A stretch of DNA of 47,522 bases, from NCBI GenBank assembly GCA_016462445.1, contig JAEMTE010000007.1, positions 1 through 47,522 of the forward strand, read 5' to 3'. The stretch comes from Candidatus Nanopelagicus sp. Lineage in GTDB: Bacteria; Actinomycetota; Actinomycetes; Nanopelagicales; Nanopelagicaceae. Each line of letters opens with the position of its first letter. The stretch's first letter is position 1. Below the pieces are notes generated by a model, which was not told the DNA's origin, did no database searches, and worked only from the letters and a program-made list of their open reading frames with translations. The translations under genes were made by a program, and so were the position numbers. This document shows positions 7,956 to 16,754 of this stretch, one piece after another.

Positions 7956-8467
7956 GCCTTAATAATTTATTATTACTTCTTTCTCTGGTTTTAATTGGCT
8001 GGTATCTATCATTCTTAGCATCTAGATTAGATCGGTTACACCATCGGGTTGAAACATCTTGGGCAACCTTGGACTCATTATTACAAAAGCGTGCGGCTCT
8101 AGCACAAGAAATTGTGCAGGAATCAAACCTTGATCCTGCAACCGTTTATCTAATATCAACATCGGCAACCTCTGCAAGATATGCCAACATGTCTGATCGC
8201 TCAGCAGCAGAGAGTGTGCTCTCGGAATCTTTAAAATTAGTATTAGATGCTGCTCGCAGCAACTCACTTCAGCTGCCATCGGAATTACTTGTCGAGCTCT
8301 CCGATATTACATCTAAGATAAAAATAGCTATAAATATCCATCTAGAGGCAGTTGTTGCTACCAAAAATTTACGACAAAAGTTATTTATTAGAGTGTTCAG
8401 ATTAGCTGGTAGAGCGCCACTTCCAATAAAATATGCATTTGAAAACGATGTGTTAGAAAATAATTAA
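7952..8467 (+). CDS. Conserved actinobacterial membrane-anchored protein (no NUDIX domain)
   Basis: The 171-residue protein has one N-terminal membrane segment (NLLLLLSLVLIGWYLSFLA) followed by a helical, probably cytoplasmic domain with SRLDRLHHRVETSWATLDS and KRAALAQEIV. In many Actinobacteria, as I recall, a protein with this N-terminal module sits right after pimA and continues into a C-terminal NUDIX domain (Rv2609c-like). Here the NUDIX box is absent and the gene ends at 171 residues. The ATG overlaps the pimA stop. A loose resemblance to LemA-type helical proteins can be seen. Function unknown. Confidence 0.6.
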   Translation: MSLNNLLLLLSLVLIGWYLSFLASRLDRLHHRVETSWATLDSLLQKRAALAQEIVQESNLDPATVYLISTSATSARYANMSDRSAAESVLSESLKLVLDAARSNSLQLPSELLVELSDITSKIKIAINIHLEAVVATKNLRQKLFIRVFRLAGRAPLPIKYAFENDVLENN

Positions 8468-9511
8468 ATGACATACTCACAATTTGGATCTGAAGAAATT
8501 CAGCCACCTGCTCCCCGAAAAAGTCATAAGAAACGGAACATTTTATTTTTGTTTTTACTTATCATTTTGGTGATCTCAGTTAAAAACACAAATCCAGTAA
8601 CAGATCTTGTAAAAGTTATATCGCCGAATAAGAATCTAATCTCTGGAGTTTCAGGTGAGAATAATCAAATACTTGTTGTCAAGATAGATGATACAAAGGA
8701 TGCCCACCCACAGATTGGCTTAGAGGATGCTGATTTGGTTTATGTGGAACAGGTTGAGGCAGGATTAACCAGGATTGCAGCAATTTACTCCTCAAAATTA
8801 CCAGCAAAAATTGGACCAGTAAGATCAGCACGAATCTCTGATATTGAATTATTAGCACAGTTCGGACGAGTTGGGTTTGCTTATAGTGGCGCGCAAACAA
8901 AGATGCGGCCAGTAATTGCAGCAGCAAACTTAGAAAATCTCTCTGCAGAGCGTAATCCACCAAGTATTTATGCTAAGGACCCAGATCGACTTGGCCCAGT
9001 AGATATGATTTTATATCCAGATAAATTATTAGAGCGGGCTAACGCTAAAGCTGGTACACGAATCGATACTATGAAGATCGCGCCTTGGAGTTTTGGTCAG
9101 GCGCCAAGTGGAGAGACTTTAACAACTGTTGCAAAGGTAAAATGGCCAGGTGCTAGATATGAATTGCGTTGGGATAGCGTGGTTAATAAGTGGCTGATAT
9201 ATTTCAACGGAGAAGCAGATCTAGCAGCGAGTGGTGTGCATTTAAGTGCTGATACTGCAATAATTCAACTTGTTTCAATCACGCCATCTATTTACGGAGA
9301 TAAGTTTGGCGGTGTAACCCCATTTTCAAAGACAACTGGAACTGGTAGTGCGATCATGCTTCGCGATGGAAGAAGTTACAACCTCACCTGGCAAAGAGAT
9401 TTACCTACCGATGTGACCACTTGGCGCAGCGCAGATGGTGGTGTAGCTAACTTTAAGCCGGGCAAAATCTGGATCTTTTTGACCGATATCCCACCCCAGA
9501 TTGCCCCCTAA
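8468..9511 (+). CDS. DUF3048 (YerB-like) secreted or membrane-anchored protein
   Basis: The 347-residue protein has a basic N-terminus (PRKSHKKR) and a hydrophobic segment (ILFLFLLIILVISV, about 25-38), indicating a signal anchor or uncleaved signal; no lipobox cysteine is seen. The rest is the DUF3048 family: VVKIDDTKDAHPQIGLEDAD, VEAGLTRIAAIY, IGPVRSARISDIELLAQF and, near the C-terminus, a YNLTWQRDLPTD segment. Family members are extracytoplasmic with no assigned reaction. The start codon directly abuts the preceding stop, so it ends the pgsA-pimA unit. The 94-bp gap that follows holds the pdxS promoter. Confidence 0.82.
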   Translation: MTYSQFGSEEIQPPAPRKSHKKRNILFLFLLIILVISVKNTNPVTDLVKVISPNKNLISGVSGENNQILVVKIDDTKDAHPQIGLEDADLVYVEQVEAGLTRIAAIYSSKLPAKIGPVRSARISDIELLAQFGRVGFAYSGAQTKMRPVIAAANLENLSAERNPPSIYAKDPDRLGPVDMILYPDKLLERANAKAGTRIDTMKIAPWSFGQAPSGETLTTVAKVKWPGARYELRWDSVVNKWLIYFNGEADLAASGVHLSADTAIIQLVSITPSIYGDKFGGVTPFSKTTGTGSAIMLRDGRSYNLTWQRDLPTDVTTWRSADGGVANFKPGKIWIFLTDIPPQIAP

Positions 9512-9583
9512 GCGCGTGCATGTGTGAGGAATGCTTCATTTAATTGTCTTTGCATTAGCAAAGTAATTAGTACACTTTGAGGC

Positions 9584-9608
9584 TATACATCGCTAGGGAG
9601 AAAAGATG
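9584..9608 (+). promoter_or_regulatory. pdxS promoter -10 and strong Shine-Dalgarno
   Basis: A TATACAT box (9584-9590) is the best -10 candidate in the 94-bp gap, placing the transcript start near 9596. AGGGAG (9595-9600) is a strong Shine-Dalgarno five bases from the ATG at 9606. A likely start point at or just before AGGGAG would give an unusually short leader. A paired -35 box is not clear. Confidence 0.4.
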
Positions 9609-10493
9609 TCAAAGGAAACAGGCACAGCACGAGTAAAGCGCGGCATGGCAGAGATGCTAAAGGGCGGCGTAATTATGGATGTTGTAAATGTTGAGCAAGC
9701 CAAGATCGCTGAAGATGCAGGTGCGGTTGCGGTAATGGCGCTAGAGCGCGTGCCAGCAGATATCCGTGCCCAAGGCGGCGTTGCTCGTATGTCTGATCCA
9801 GACATGATCGAGGCAATTCAAGCTGCAGTTTCAATTCCAGTTATGGCAAAGGCACGTATTGGTCATTTTGTTGAAGCACAAATTTTGCAAACACTTGGCG
9901 TGGATTACATCGATGAGTCTGAGGTTTTAACACCTGCAGATTATGCAAACCATATTGATAAGTGGAACTTCACAATTCCATTTGTTTGTGGTGCAACAAA
10001 TCTTGGTGAGGCACTTCGCCGAATTAATGAGGGTGCTGCAATGATTCGTTCAAAGGGTGAGGCTGGAACTGGTGATGTTTCAAATGCCACCACTCACATG
10101 CGCACTATCTCTGGTGAAATTCGCCGCCTGACCTCAATGAAAGAGGATGAGTTATATGTGGCAGCAAAAGAATTACAAGCACCATTTGATTTAGTTAAAG
10201 AGGTTGCAAGTACTGGCAAACTTCCAGTAGTTCTATTTACCGCAGGTGGCATTGCAACTCCAGCAGATGCTGCGATGATGATGCAGTTAGGTGCTGACGG
10301 CGTATTTGTTGGCTCTGGTATTTTCAAATCAGGAGATCCAGCAAAGCGGGCAGCAGCATGCGTTAAAGCGGTCACTTATTTTACTGACGCAAAAGTAGTT
10401 GCTGATGTATCACGTGGGTTAGGTGAAGCAATGGTCGGGATTAATGTTGCTGATATTCCAGTACCACACCGGCTTGCGGAGCGGGGCTGGTAG
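9606..10493 (+). CDS. pdxS: Pyridoxal 5'-phosphate synthase, lyase subunit
   Basis: PdxS makes PLP from ribose 5-phosphate, glyceraldehyde 3-phosphate and ammonia supplied by PdxT. The 295-residue (beta/alpha)8 protein has the expected length and the key residues: Asp25 in MDVVN, Lys82 in VMAKARIGH (first Schiff-base lysine) and Lys149 in [12 protein letters not shown]. It forms a dodecamer with PdxT. The gene starts a new transcription unit with a strong Shine-Dalgarno, in contrast to the many leaderless genes here, and pdxT follows after two bases. Confidence 0.98.
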   Translation: MSKETGTARVKRGMAEMLKGGVIMDVVNVEQAKIAEDAGAVAVMALERVPADIRAQGGVARMSDPDMIEAIQAAVSIPVMAKARIGHFVEAQILQTLGVDYIDESEVLTPADYANHIDKWNFTIPFVCGATNLGEALRRINEGAAMIRSKGEAGTGDVSNATTHMRTISGEIRRLTSMKEDELYVAAKELQAPFDLVKEVASTGKLPVVLFTAGGIATPADAAMMMQLGADGVFVGSGIFKSGDPAKRAAACVKAVTYFTDAKVVADVSRGLGEAMVGINVADIPVPHRLAERGW

Positions 10494-10495
10494 TT

Positions 10496-11101
10496 GTGAA
10501 GATTGGAGTACTTGCACTCCAAGGAGATGTTGCTGAACACATTAAATCTCTCAGTGATTGTGGAGTTGATGCTTTAGCTGTTAAAACTAAAAGTGAGATC
10601 TCTGCTATCTCAGCCTTAGTAATTCCAGGCGGTGAATCAACTACTATTGCAAAACTTGCCAGATCCTTTGATCTATTTGATCAAATTAAGGATCGAATTA
10701 AATCTGGAATGCCAACCTACGGTTCATGTGCTGGAATGATTTTGTTATCTGATGTGATTGAAGATGCGATTGATGGGCAGGAAAGTTTTGGTGGAATTGA
10801 TATGGTAGTTAGGCGAAATGCTTTTGGCCGCCAAGTAGATTCATTTGAAACAGATTTAAAATTTAAAGGAATAACTGAACCAGCCGTGAGAGCAGTATTT
10901 ATTAGAGCCCCATGGGTTGAATCAGTTGGTGCCGGCGTTGAGATTCTTGCAGAGATAACAAATAGTTCCGGTATTAAGCATCCAGTTGCGGTAAGGCAAG
11001 GTAATTTACTCGCTACCTCATTTCATCCAGAATTAACTGGTGATAATCGAGTACATAGATTTTTTGTTGAAAATATCTGCCGTCAACTAGCAAATATCTA
11101 G
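10496..11101 (+). CDS. pdxT: Pyridoxal 5'-phosphate synthase, glutaminase subunit
   Basis: PdxT hydrolyses glutamine and channels ammonia to PdxS. The 201-residue class I glutamine amidotransferase has [12 protein letters not shown] at the N-terminus, the oxyanion region IPGGESTT (43-50), the nucleophile Cys78 in YGSCAGM, and His177/Glu179 in SFHPELTGD. The start is a GTG two bases after the pdxS stop and gives the canonical [11 protein letters not shown] terminus. Cotranscription with pdxS is near certain. Confidence 0.97.
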   Translation: MKIGVLALQGDVAEHIKSLSDCGVDALAVKTKSEISAISALVIPGGESTTIAKLARSFDLFDQIKDRIKSGMPTYGSCAGMILLSDVIEDAIDGQESFGGIDMVVRRNAFGRQVDSFETDLKFKGITEPAVRAVFIRAPWVESVGAGVEILAEITNSSGIKHPVAVRQGNLLATSFHPELTGDNRVHRFFVENICRQLANI

Positions 11102-11115
11102 GATTTTTAAATATG
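11099..11115 (+). promoter_or_regulatory. Possible leaderless promoter of yebC
   Basis: TAGGAT (11099-11104) overlaps the pdxT stop TAG and lies eight bases before the ATG at 11113. There is no Shine-Dalgarno sequence. The eight-base spacing is longer than the usual six here, so this is tentative. Confidence 0.3.
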
Positions 11116-11871
11116 AGCGGTCATTCCAAGTGGGCAACTACCAAACATAAAAAGGCGATTATTGACTCTCGCCGTGCTAAAAACTTCTCTAAATTAATCA
11201 AAGCAATTGAGGTTTCAACCCGCGAGGGTGGAGCAGATATATCTGGAAATCCCACACTCTTCGATGCAATTGCAAAAGCAAAAAAGAATTCGGTACCAGC
11301 TGACAATATTGATCGTGCAATTAAGCGTGGTGCAGGTCTTGAGACCGGCGCTAAGGTTTGGGAAACTATTATGTATGAAGGTTATGCCGCAGGCGGCGTT
11401 GCATTATTAATCGAGTGCTTATCTGATAATAGAAATCGGGCTGCTTCGGAGGTAAGAGTTGCAGTAACTCGCAACGGCGGAAATATGGCTGATCCGGGCT
11501 CTGTCTCTTATTTATTTAATCGTAAAGGTGTTGTTATTGTTTCAAAGCAGGCCGGCAAGATTAGTGAGGATTCACTACTTGAGGTAGTTCTAGATGCAGG
11601 TGCTGAGGAGGTTAATGATTTAGGAGAGTCATTTGAGGTTGTTGCGCAACCAGCTGATTTAGTAGCAGTTCGTACCTCACTACAAACCGCCGGTATTGAT
11701 TATGAATCTGCTGAGTCATCATTTCTGCCAACCATCTCCGTACCAGTAGATACTGAATCTGCTAAAAAGGTTTTTGAATTAATTGAGGCGATAGAGGAGC
11801 TAGATGATGTGCAAAATGTTTACGGTAACTTTGATATTTCAGATGAGGTAATGGCGAGCCTTAGTTCATAA
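11113..11871 (+). CDS. yebC: YebC/TACO1-family protein
   Basis: The 252-residue protein starts [18 protein letters not shown], the family hallmark, followed by [11 protein letters not shown] and [12 protein letters not shown]. The family was long annotated as a transcriptional regulator; recent work links related proteins to translation of difficult sequences such as proline stretches, which would make it functionally close to EF-P encoded at 33109. The length is normal. It lies between pdxT and ruvC, a common order in bacteria, where yebC often precedes ruvCAB. Confidence 0.93.
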   Translation: MSGHSKWATTKHKKAIIDSRRAKNFSKLIKAIEVSTREGGADISGNPTLFDAIAKAKKNSVPADNIDRAIKRGAGLETGAKVWETIMYEGYAAGGVALLIECLSDNRNRAASEVRVAVTRNGGNMADPGSVSYLFNRKGVVIVSKQAGKISEDSLLEVVLDAGAEEVNDLGESFEVVAQPADLVAVRTSLQTAGIDYESAESSFLPTISVPVDTESAKKVFELIEAIEELDDVQNVYGNFDISDEVMASLSS

Positions 11872-11886
11872 GTATTTCTCGCTGAT

Positions 11887-11901
11887 TAGGCTTGCCCTAT
11901 G
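11887..11901 (+). promoter_or_regulatory. Predicted leaderless promoter of ruvC
   Basis: TAGGCT (11887-11892), six bases (TGCCCT), then ATG at 11899. No Shine-Dalgarno sequence is present in the 27-bp gap after yebC. Confidence 0.6.
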
Positions 11902-12420
11902 CGTGTGTTAGGTATTGATCCCGGCTTAACTAGATGTGGTATTGGAATTGTTGATTCTACTGGTCCACAAAAATTAGCAATGGCTGGAGTTGGTGTCATT
12001 AATACTGATCCAGATGCCTCATTGGAGTTTAGATTACTTGAATTAGAAAAAGAGATATCAATCTGGATTAATAAGTTTAAACCCGATGTAATTGCAATTG
12101 AGCGAGTATTTTTTCAATTAAATGTTAGAACTGCAATGGCAACTGGCCAGGCTGCTGGCGTTGCATTATTACTTGCGGCTAAAAACGGTATTCCAGTGGC
12201 AATGCATACCCCAAGTGAGGTAAAAGCTGCTGTTACCGGCTCTGGTCGTGCTGATAAGAAGCAGGTAGCACAAATGGTCAAACGGCTACTTAAATTAAAG
12301 GAAATTCCCAAACCGGTAGACAGTACCGATGCTCTAGCCCTTGCGATCTGCCATCATTGGCGAGGTGTAGGTAACGCCAGAGTGGCGGCAGCAAAGAAAA
12401 AGGCGATTAAGAAACGATGA
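11899..12420 (+). CDS. ruvC: Crossover junction endodeoxyribonuclease RuvC
   Basis: RuvC resolves Holliday junctions together with RuvAB. The 173-residue RNase H-fold nuclease shows all four metal-binding acids: Asp7 in [10 protein letters not shown], Glu68 in AIERVFFQ, and Asp141 and Asp144 in DSTDALALA, spaced as in the E. coli enzyme. The C-terminal tail is lysine-rich (AKKKAIKKR). The stop overlaps the ruvA ATG (ATGA). The start is set by the TAGGCT box six bases upstream. Confidence 0.97.
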   Translation: MRVLGIDPGLTRCGIGIVDSTGPQKLAMAGVGVINTDPDASLEFRLLELEKEISIWINKFKPDVIAIERVFFQLNVRTAMATGQAAGVALLLAAKNGIPVAMHTPSEVKAAVTGSGRADKKQVAQMVKRLLKLKEIPKPVDSTDALALAICHHWRGVGNARVAAAKKKAIKKR

Positions 12421-13004
12421 TTAGTTCAATCTCTGGCACAGTTAAATCAACTGCAATTAATTCAATTGTAGTTGAGGTAGGTGGCATTGGAGTTTTATTG
12501 CAGGTACCTGCCAGGGTTGTTTCCCAGATGCAGGTTGGAAAATTAGTTAATTTTCACACCTATTTAATTGTTAGAGAGGATGCTCTTACTCTCTATGGCT
12601 TCACTGAAATTGTTGATCGGGAGTTTTTTGAATTACTTTTATCTGTTACTGGAATTGGGCCAAAGGTTGCCCAATCTATTTTGGCAAGTAGTGAGGCAGC
12701 AACCATCGCAACAGCGATTGTTACTGGAAACTTAAAGAGTTTGGAGTCAACCCCAGGCCTTGGGAAAAAAGGTGCGCAGCGGCTAGTGCTTGAGTTAAAG
12801 GATAAGGCAGCTAACTTTGCTGGGAATGGGACAAATTTAAAGCTTTCGATTACAAATCAAGTAGAGAATGCCTTGCAAGGACTTGGTTACTCAGTAAAAG
12901 AGGCAGCTGCAATGATTTCACAAATTCCAGCAGGTGAAAAGATTGATAATTTAGATGCTGCTCAGATATTAAAGTTAGCCTTAAAATTTGGCGGGAAAAA
13001 ATAA
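12417..13004 (+). CDS. ruvA: Holliday junction DNA helicase subunit RuvA
   Basis: RuvA binds four-way junctions and loads RuvB. The 195-residue protein has the N-terminal OB domain (MISSISGTV start; [15 protein letters not shown] near residue 55), the two helix-hairpin-helix motifs ([16 protein letters not shown] and [16 protein letters not shown]) and a short C-terminal RuvB-binding domain ([12 protein letters not shown]). It overlaps ruvC by four bases and ruvB by one base. Confidence 0.97.
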   Translation: MISSISGTVKSTAINSIVVEVGGIGVLLQVPARVVSQMQVGKLVNFHTYLIVREDALTLYGFTEIVDREFFELLLSVTGIGPKVAQSILASSEAATIATAIVTGNLKSLESTPGLGKKGAQRLVLELKDKAANFAGNGTNLKLSITNQVENALQGLGYSVKEAAAMISQIPAGEKIDNLDAAQILKLALKFGGKK

Positions 13005-14059
13005 TGAGTGATCGAATTATTGATCAAGGAGCAGATGATGCAGAGCGGGTTGCTGAGTTAGCACTTCGTCCTAAAACATTAGGGGAGTTTGTTGGACAAT
13101 TAAGAGTTAGAGATCAATTAGATCTACTTTTATCAGCTGCTAAGGAGCGTGGAGCCCCAGCAGATCACATTTTATTTTCTGGTCCGCCAGGACTTGGCAA
13201 GACAACTCTTGCGATGATTGTGGCATCTGAAATGGATGCGCCAATTCGAATTACCTCAGGCCCTGCAATTCAACATGCTGGTGATTTAGCATCGATCCTC
13301 TCTTCATTGGTGGAGGGTGAAATTTTATTTCTAGATGAGATTCACCGAATGTCACGTCCGGCTGAGGAGATGTTGTATCTGGCGATGGAGGATTTCAGAG
13401 TTGATGTAATTGTTGGCAAAGGTGCCGGTGCTACCTCAATTCCACTTGATCTGCCGCACTTCACCTTAGTTGGCGCAACTACTAGAGCAGGGTTACTTCC
13501 AAGTCCACTTCGTGATCGCTTTGGTTTTACTGCGCAATTAGATTTTTATGAAGCAGATGAGTTATCGCAAATTATTAAACGCAGCTCTGATTTATTAGAG
13601 ATCCAAATAGATAAGGCTGCAGTTGCTGAGATCGCCTCTCGCTCTCGCGGCACGCCACGAGTCGCAAACCGGCTTCTAAGAAGGGTGCGTGATTATGCAC
13701 AGGTTAATAAAGAGAAGATAGTTCAAATAGAGCATGCAAAATCTGCTCTTAAAATATATGAGGTTGATGAGATTGGATTAGATCGATTAGATAAAGCTGT
13801 GCTTAGCGCGTTAATTAAGAACTTTAATGGTGGACCAGTTGGTGTCTCAACTCTTGCTATGGCTGTGGGGGAGGAGATTGAAACTATTGAATCTTTAGCT
13901 GAACCATTTTTAGTTCGAATGGGGTTTTTAGCGCGCACACCCAGAGGCCGAGTTGCAACTGCATCAGGCTGGACGCATCTTGGGATTAAGCCACCACTTT
14001 CTGCGCAGGTTGGAACTGATGCTTCACTATTTGATCAAGATCCAGATATCGCGCAATAA
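13004..14059 (+). CDS. ruvB: Holliday junction branch-migration ATPase RuvB
   Basis: This AAA+ motor drives branch migration on RuvA-bound junctions. In 351 residues it has the [12 protein letters not shown] entry, Walker [10 protein letters not shown], Walker [10 protein letters not shown], sensor-1 region [11 protein letters not shown], the arginine finger region SPLRDRFG and the C-terminal winged helix with RTPRGRVAT. The ATG shares a base with the ruvA stop (TAATG). In many Actinobacteria yajC follows; here the next gene is secD after 77 bp with no reading frame between. Confidence 0.98.
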   Translation: MSDRIIDQGADDAERVAELALRPKTLGEFVGQLRVRDQLDLLLSAAKERGAPADHILFSGPPGLGKTTLAMIVASEMDAPIRITSGPAIQHAGDLASILSSLVEGEILFLDEIHRMSRPAEEMLYLAMEDFRVDVIVGKGAGATSIPLDLPHFTLVGATTRAGLLPSPLRDRFGFTAQLDFYEADELSQIIKRSSDLLEIQIDKAAVAEIASRSRGTPRVANRLLRRVRDYAQVNKEKIVQIEHAKSALKIYEVDEIGLDRLDKAVLSALIKNFNGGPVGVSTLAMAVGEEIETIESLAEPFLVRMGFLARTPRGRVATASGWTHLGIKPPLSAQVGTDASLFDQDPDIAQ

Positions 14060-14122
14060 CGCATAAATATCGATAAATCTGCGGTAATCGCTGGCTGATT
14101 TCTCAATAAACTCTCCTCAGCC

Positions 14123-14139
14123 TAGAATTGGCTCTCATG
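14123..14139 (+). promoter_or_regulatory. Predicted leaderless promoter of secD
   Basis: TAGAAT (14123-14128), eight bases, then ATG at 14137. This ATG is preferred over an in-frame TTG at 14128, which falls on the last base of the box and lacks a Shine-Dalgarno sequence. Confidence 0.45.
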
Positions 14140-15672
14140 TCTGCTAATAAAATTGCTAATACCCAATCAAAGGCGTTACGCACGATCTCAATCCTGCTGC
14201 TAACTATTTTGGCATTTACTGGAGTTGCATTTGTATTAGGAGCTACCTCATTTAAATTAGGTTTGGATCTACAAGGCGGAACTAGCGTTACTTTGCAACC
14301 TCGAATTGAAGCGGGCCAGAACGGTAAGGTAACTGCCGAGGCAATTGATCAAGCGATTGCAATTATTCGTCAGCGAGTTAACTCATTAGGTGTTGCTGAA
14401 TCTGAAGTATCTGCGCAAGGAAGTGGCGTTAATCGGCAGATTGTTATCTCAGTTCCTGGTGAAACCGGCAGGCGAATTGTTGACTTGGTAGGGCAAACAG
14501 CAGAGTTAAGGTTTCGTCCAGTATTAGCCGAGGGCGCAGCAAATGCCACATCAACTAGCACTGATACTAGAACAGCAATCCTGCCTGCTGGTGTGACCCC
14601 AGATTTAAATGCAAAATTTGCCGCCTTAGATTGCACCTTGCCAGAAAATCGCCAAGGTGGCGGTGGGGCAGATGAGGCAGCAGCCGTCGTTAGTTGTGAT
14701 CGCGCAGGGATAAGCAAATTTATCTTGGCACCCGCTGAGGTTTTAGGTCGTCAGGTAACAAAAGCATCCTCCGTAATTGATGCCCAAAGTGCCTCTGGTT
14801 GGTATGTAGTTTTAGATTTTAATGGCGAGGGCACAAATAAATTTGGTGCGATGACATCAAGACTGACAACTCTGCCCTCACCGCAAAATCAGGCAGCAAT
14901 TGTGTTAGATGGTTTGGTCTATTCAGCACCTAGAATTAATGAAGCAATTAGAACTGGAAGTGCGCAGATCACTGGTAATTTCACTCAACTTGAGGCGCAG
15001 GATCTAGCAAATGTTTTAAAATATGGCGCACTACCACTTGCCTTTGATCGTGGTGAGGTTCAGCAAATTTCACCAACCTTAGGAGCAGATCAATTACATG
15101 GCGGTTTATTAGCTGGTGGACTTGGACTATTGCTTGTAGTTATTTATTCAATGCTCTATTACAAAGGTCTTGGCATTGTCTCAGTTGGCTCACTGGGTGT
15201 TGCAGTAATTATTGCAATGCTCTCATTCTTATTGTTAGGTGAGTGGATCGGCTTCACCTTAACCTTGGCGGGTATTGCTGGTGCGATTGTGGCAATTGGA
15301 ATTACTGCCGACTCTTTTATTGTTTACTTTGAACGTATTCGCGATGAGGTTCGAGAGGGCAGATCTCTTAAATCAGCGGTTGAGACTGGCTGGGTACGTG
15401 CTCGTCGCACAGTTATTGTTGCTGATGCAGTTTCAATGATTGCTGCCGTAATGCTTTATTTCTTCGCAGTTGGTGGCGTGCGAGGCTTTGCATTCACCCT
15501 TGGTCTAACTACCTTGATCGACTTAATTGTGGTCTTCTTCTTTACAAAACCACTTGTTACTGTGCTAGCTAAGTTCTCTTTCTATAGCCAAGGCCATAAT
15601 CTTTCTGGTTTCTCCGCTAAATCTTTAGGTGTTGTGCAAAAAAGTGTTGTATCGATGGGGGAGGATAAGTAA
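14137..15672 (+). CDS. secD: Protein translocase subunit SecD
   Basis: SecD works with SecF to pull exported proteins across the membrane using the proton gradient. The 511-residue protein has an N-terminal membrane segment (about 18-38), the conserved LGLDLQGGTSV entry to the large periplasmic domain, and five C-terminal membrane segments with the family block GITADSFIVYFERIRDE. The periplasmic insert is rich in Ala, Thr and Gly. secF follows with a one-base stop/start overlap (TAATG). The start is the ATG at 14137, chosen with its TAGAAT box. Confidence 0.96.
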   Translation: MSANKIANTQSKALRTISILLLTILAFTGVAFVLGATSFKLGLDLQGGTSVTLQPRIEAGQNGKVTAEAIDQAIAIIRQRVNSLGVAESEVSAQGSGVNRQIVISVPGETGRRIVDLVGQTAELRFRPVLAEGAANATSTSTDTRTAILPAGVTPDLNAKFAALDCTLPENRQGGGGADEAAAVVSCDRAGISKFILAPAEVLGRQVTKASSVIDAQSASGWYVVLDFNGEGTNKFGAMTSRLTTLPSPQNQAAIVLDGLVYSAPRINEAIRTGSAQITGNFTQLEAQDLANVLKYGALPLAFDRGEVQQISPTLGADQLHGGLLAGGLGLLLVVIYSMLYYKGLGIVSVGSLGVAVIIAMLSFLLLGEWIGFTLTLAGIAGAIVAIGITADSFIVYFERIRDEVREGRSLKSAVETGWVRARRTVIVADAVSMIAAVMLYFFAVGGVRGFAFTLGLTTLIDLIVVFFFTKPLVTVLAKFSFYSQGHNLSGFSAKSLGVVQKSVVSMGEDK

Positions 15673-16718
15673 TGGCTAAGTTATCTGGTATTGGTGGCCG
15701 GCTTTATCGCGGTGAGACCTCTATTGATTTTGTTGGCAAGCGAAAGATTTGGTACTCCATTTCTGGGCTATTAATTCTCGCCTCTGCTCTTACATTATTT
15801 ACTCAAGGATTGCACCTCGGTATTGAGTTCAAAGGTGGTTCATCTTTTATGGTAACCGCACCAACCGCATCAGTAGCTTCAGCTGAGGCTGCCCTCGCCG
15901 ATGCTGGCATAACTACTCAAAACATTATTCAAAAGATCGGTGATAATAAAGTAAGAGTGCAAACAGAGGCACTGACTCAGGCTGAGCAAGGAGCTGTTGA
16001 AGATAAATTAGCTGCCAAGTTTGGCGTAGGTGTTGACTCGATAGATTCACAGATCATTGGACCATCTTGGGGTAAAGAGATAACCCGTAAGGCACTCTAT
16101 GGTTTGTTTGGATTTATCTTTGTAGTAATGCTCTACCTAGCAATGGCATTTGAATCAAAGATGGCAATTGCTGCAATTATCTCTGTTATTCACGATGTGT
16201 TCATCACAGTTGGTATTTATGCCTTAATCGGTTTTGAAGTTACACCTGCAACTGTGATTGGTTTCTTAACTATTTTGGGCTACTCACTTTATGACACGGT
16301 AGTGGTATTTGATAAGGTTCGTGAGAATACAAAGGGTATTGCTGCAAGTGGTAAGAGCACCTACTCACAAGCTGCAAACCTTGCAGTTAATCAAACCTTA
16401 GTTCGTTCTTTTAATACTTCACTAATTGCATTACTACCAGTTGGCTCAATCCTCTTCGTGGGCGCAGGTCTATTGGGTGCTGGCACATTAAAGGATCTAT
16501 CTCTGGCATTATTTATTGGGTTAGCAACTGGAACTTACTCATCTATCTTTATTGCAACGCCAATTTTAGCTGTACTTCGTGAACGCGAGCCTGCGATGCA
16601 AGCACTTGCAAAACGAGTTGGTAACCGTGGCGATAAAGTTTCTGCCCCAGTTGCAGTTGTGCAAACTCAGGCAGGTCGTGGGCCACGAAATCAACCAAGA
16701 CGCAATCGCCGCCGCTAA
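15672..16718 (+). CDS. secF: Protein translocase subunit SecF
   Basis: SecF is the partner of SecD in proton-driven protein export. The 348-residue protein shows the N-terminal membrane segment (WYSISGLLILASALTLF), GIEFKGGSSFMV, the ISVIHDVFITVGIYAL segment, and the motif GYSLYDTVVVFDKVREN. The last 25 residues are a basic tail (GRGPRNQPRRNRRR) that is probably cytoplasmic. The apt gene that I recall between secF and rel in Streptomyces is absent; rel starts 36 bp downstream. Confidence 0.96.
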   Translation: MAKLSGIGGRLYRGETSIDFVGKRKIWYSISGLLILASALTLFTQGLHLGIEFKGGSSFMVTAPTASVASAEAALADAGITTQNIIQKIGDNKVRVQTEALTQAEQGAVEDKLAAKFGVGVDSIDSQIIGPSWGKEITRKALYGLFGFIFVVMLYLAMAFESKMAIAAIISVIHDVFITVGIYALIGFEVTPATVIGFLTILGYSLYDTVVVFDKVRENTKGIAASGKSTYSQAANLAVNQTLVRSFNTSLIALLPVGSILFVGAGLLGAGTLKDLSLALFIGLATGTYSSIFIATPILAVLREREPAMQALAKRVGNRGDKVSAPVAVVQTQAGRGPRNQPRRNRRR

Positions 16719-16754
16719 TATAATTTTGCATTAAATAAGACAAGCCTGCGTGCT

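Noticed and set aside
9512-9605. Riboswitch or intrinsic terminator between the DUF3048 gene and pdxS
   Set aside because: The 94-bp gap has no stable GC-rich stem followed by a T-run and no conserved aptamer sequence that I recognise.
14370-14717. 115-codon antisense frame inside secD
   Set aside because: It lies opposite the low-complexity periplasmic insert of SecD, which naturally leaves the other strand open. No supporting signal was seen.
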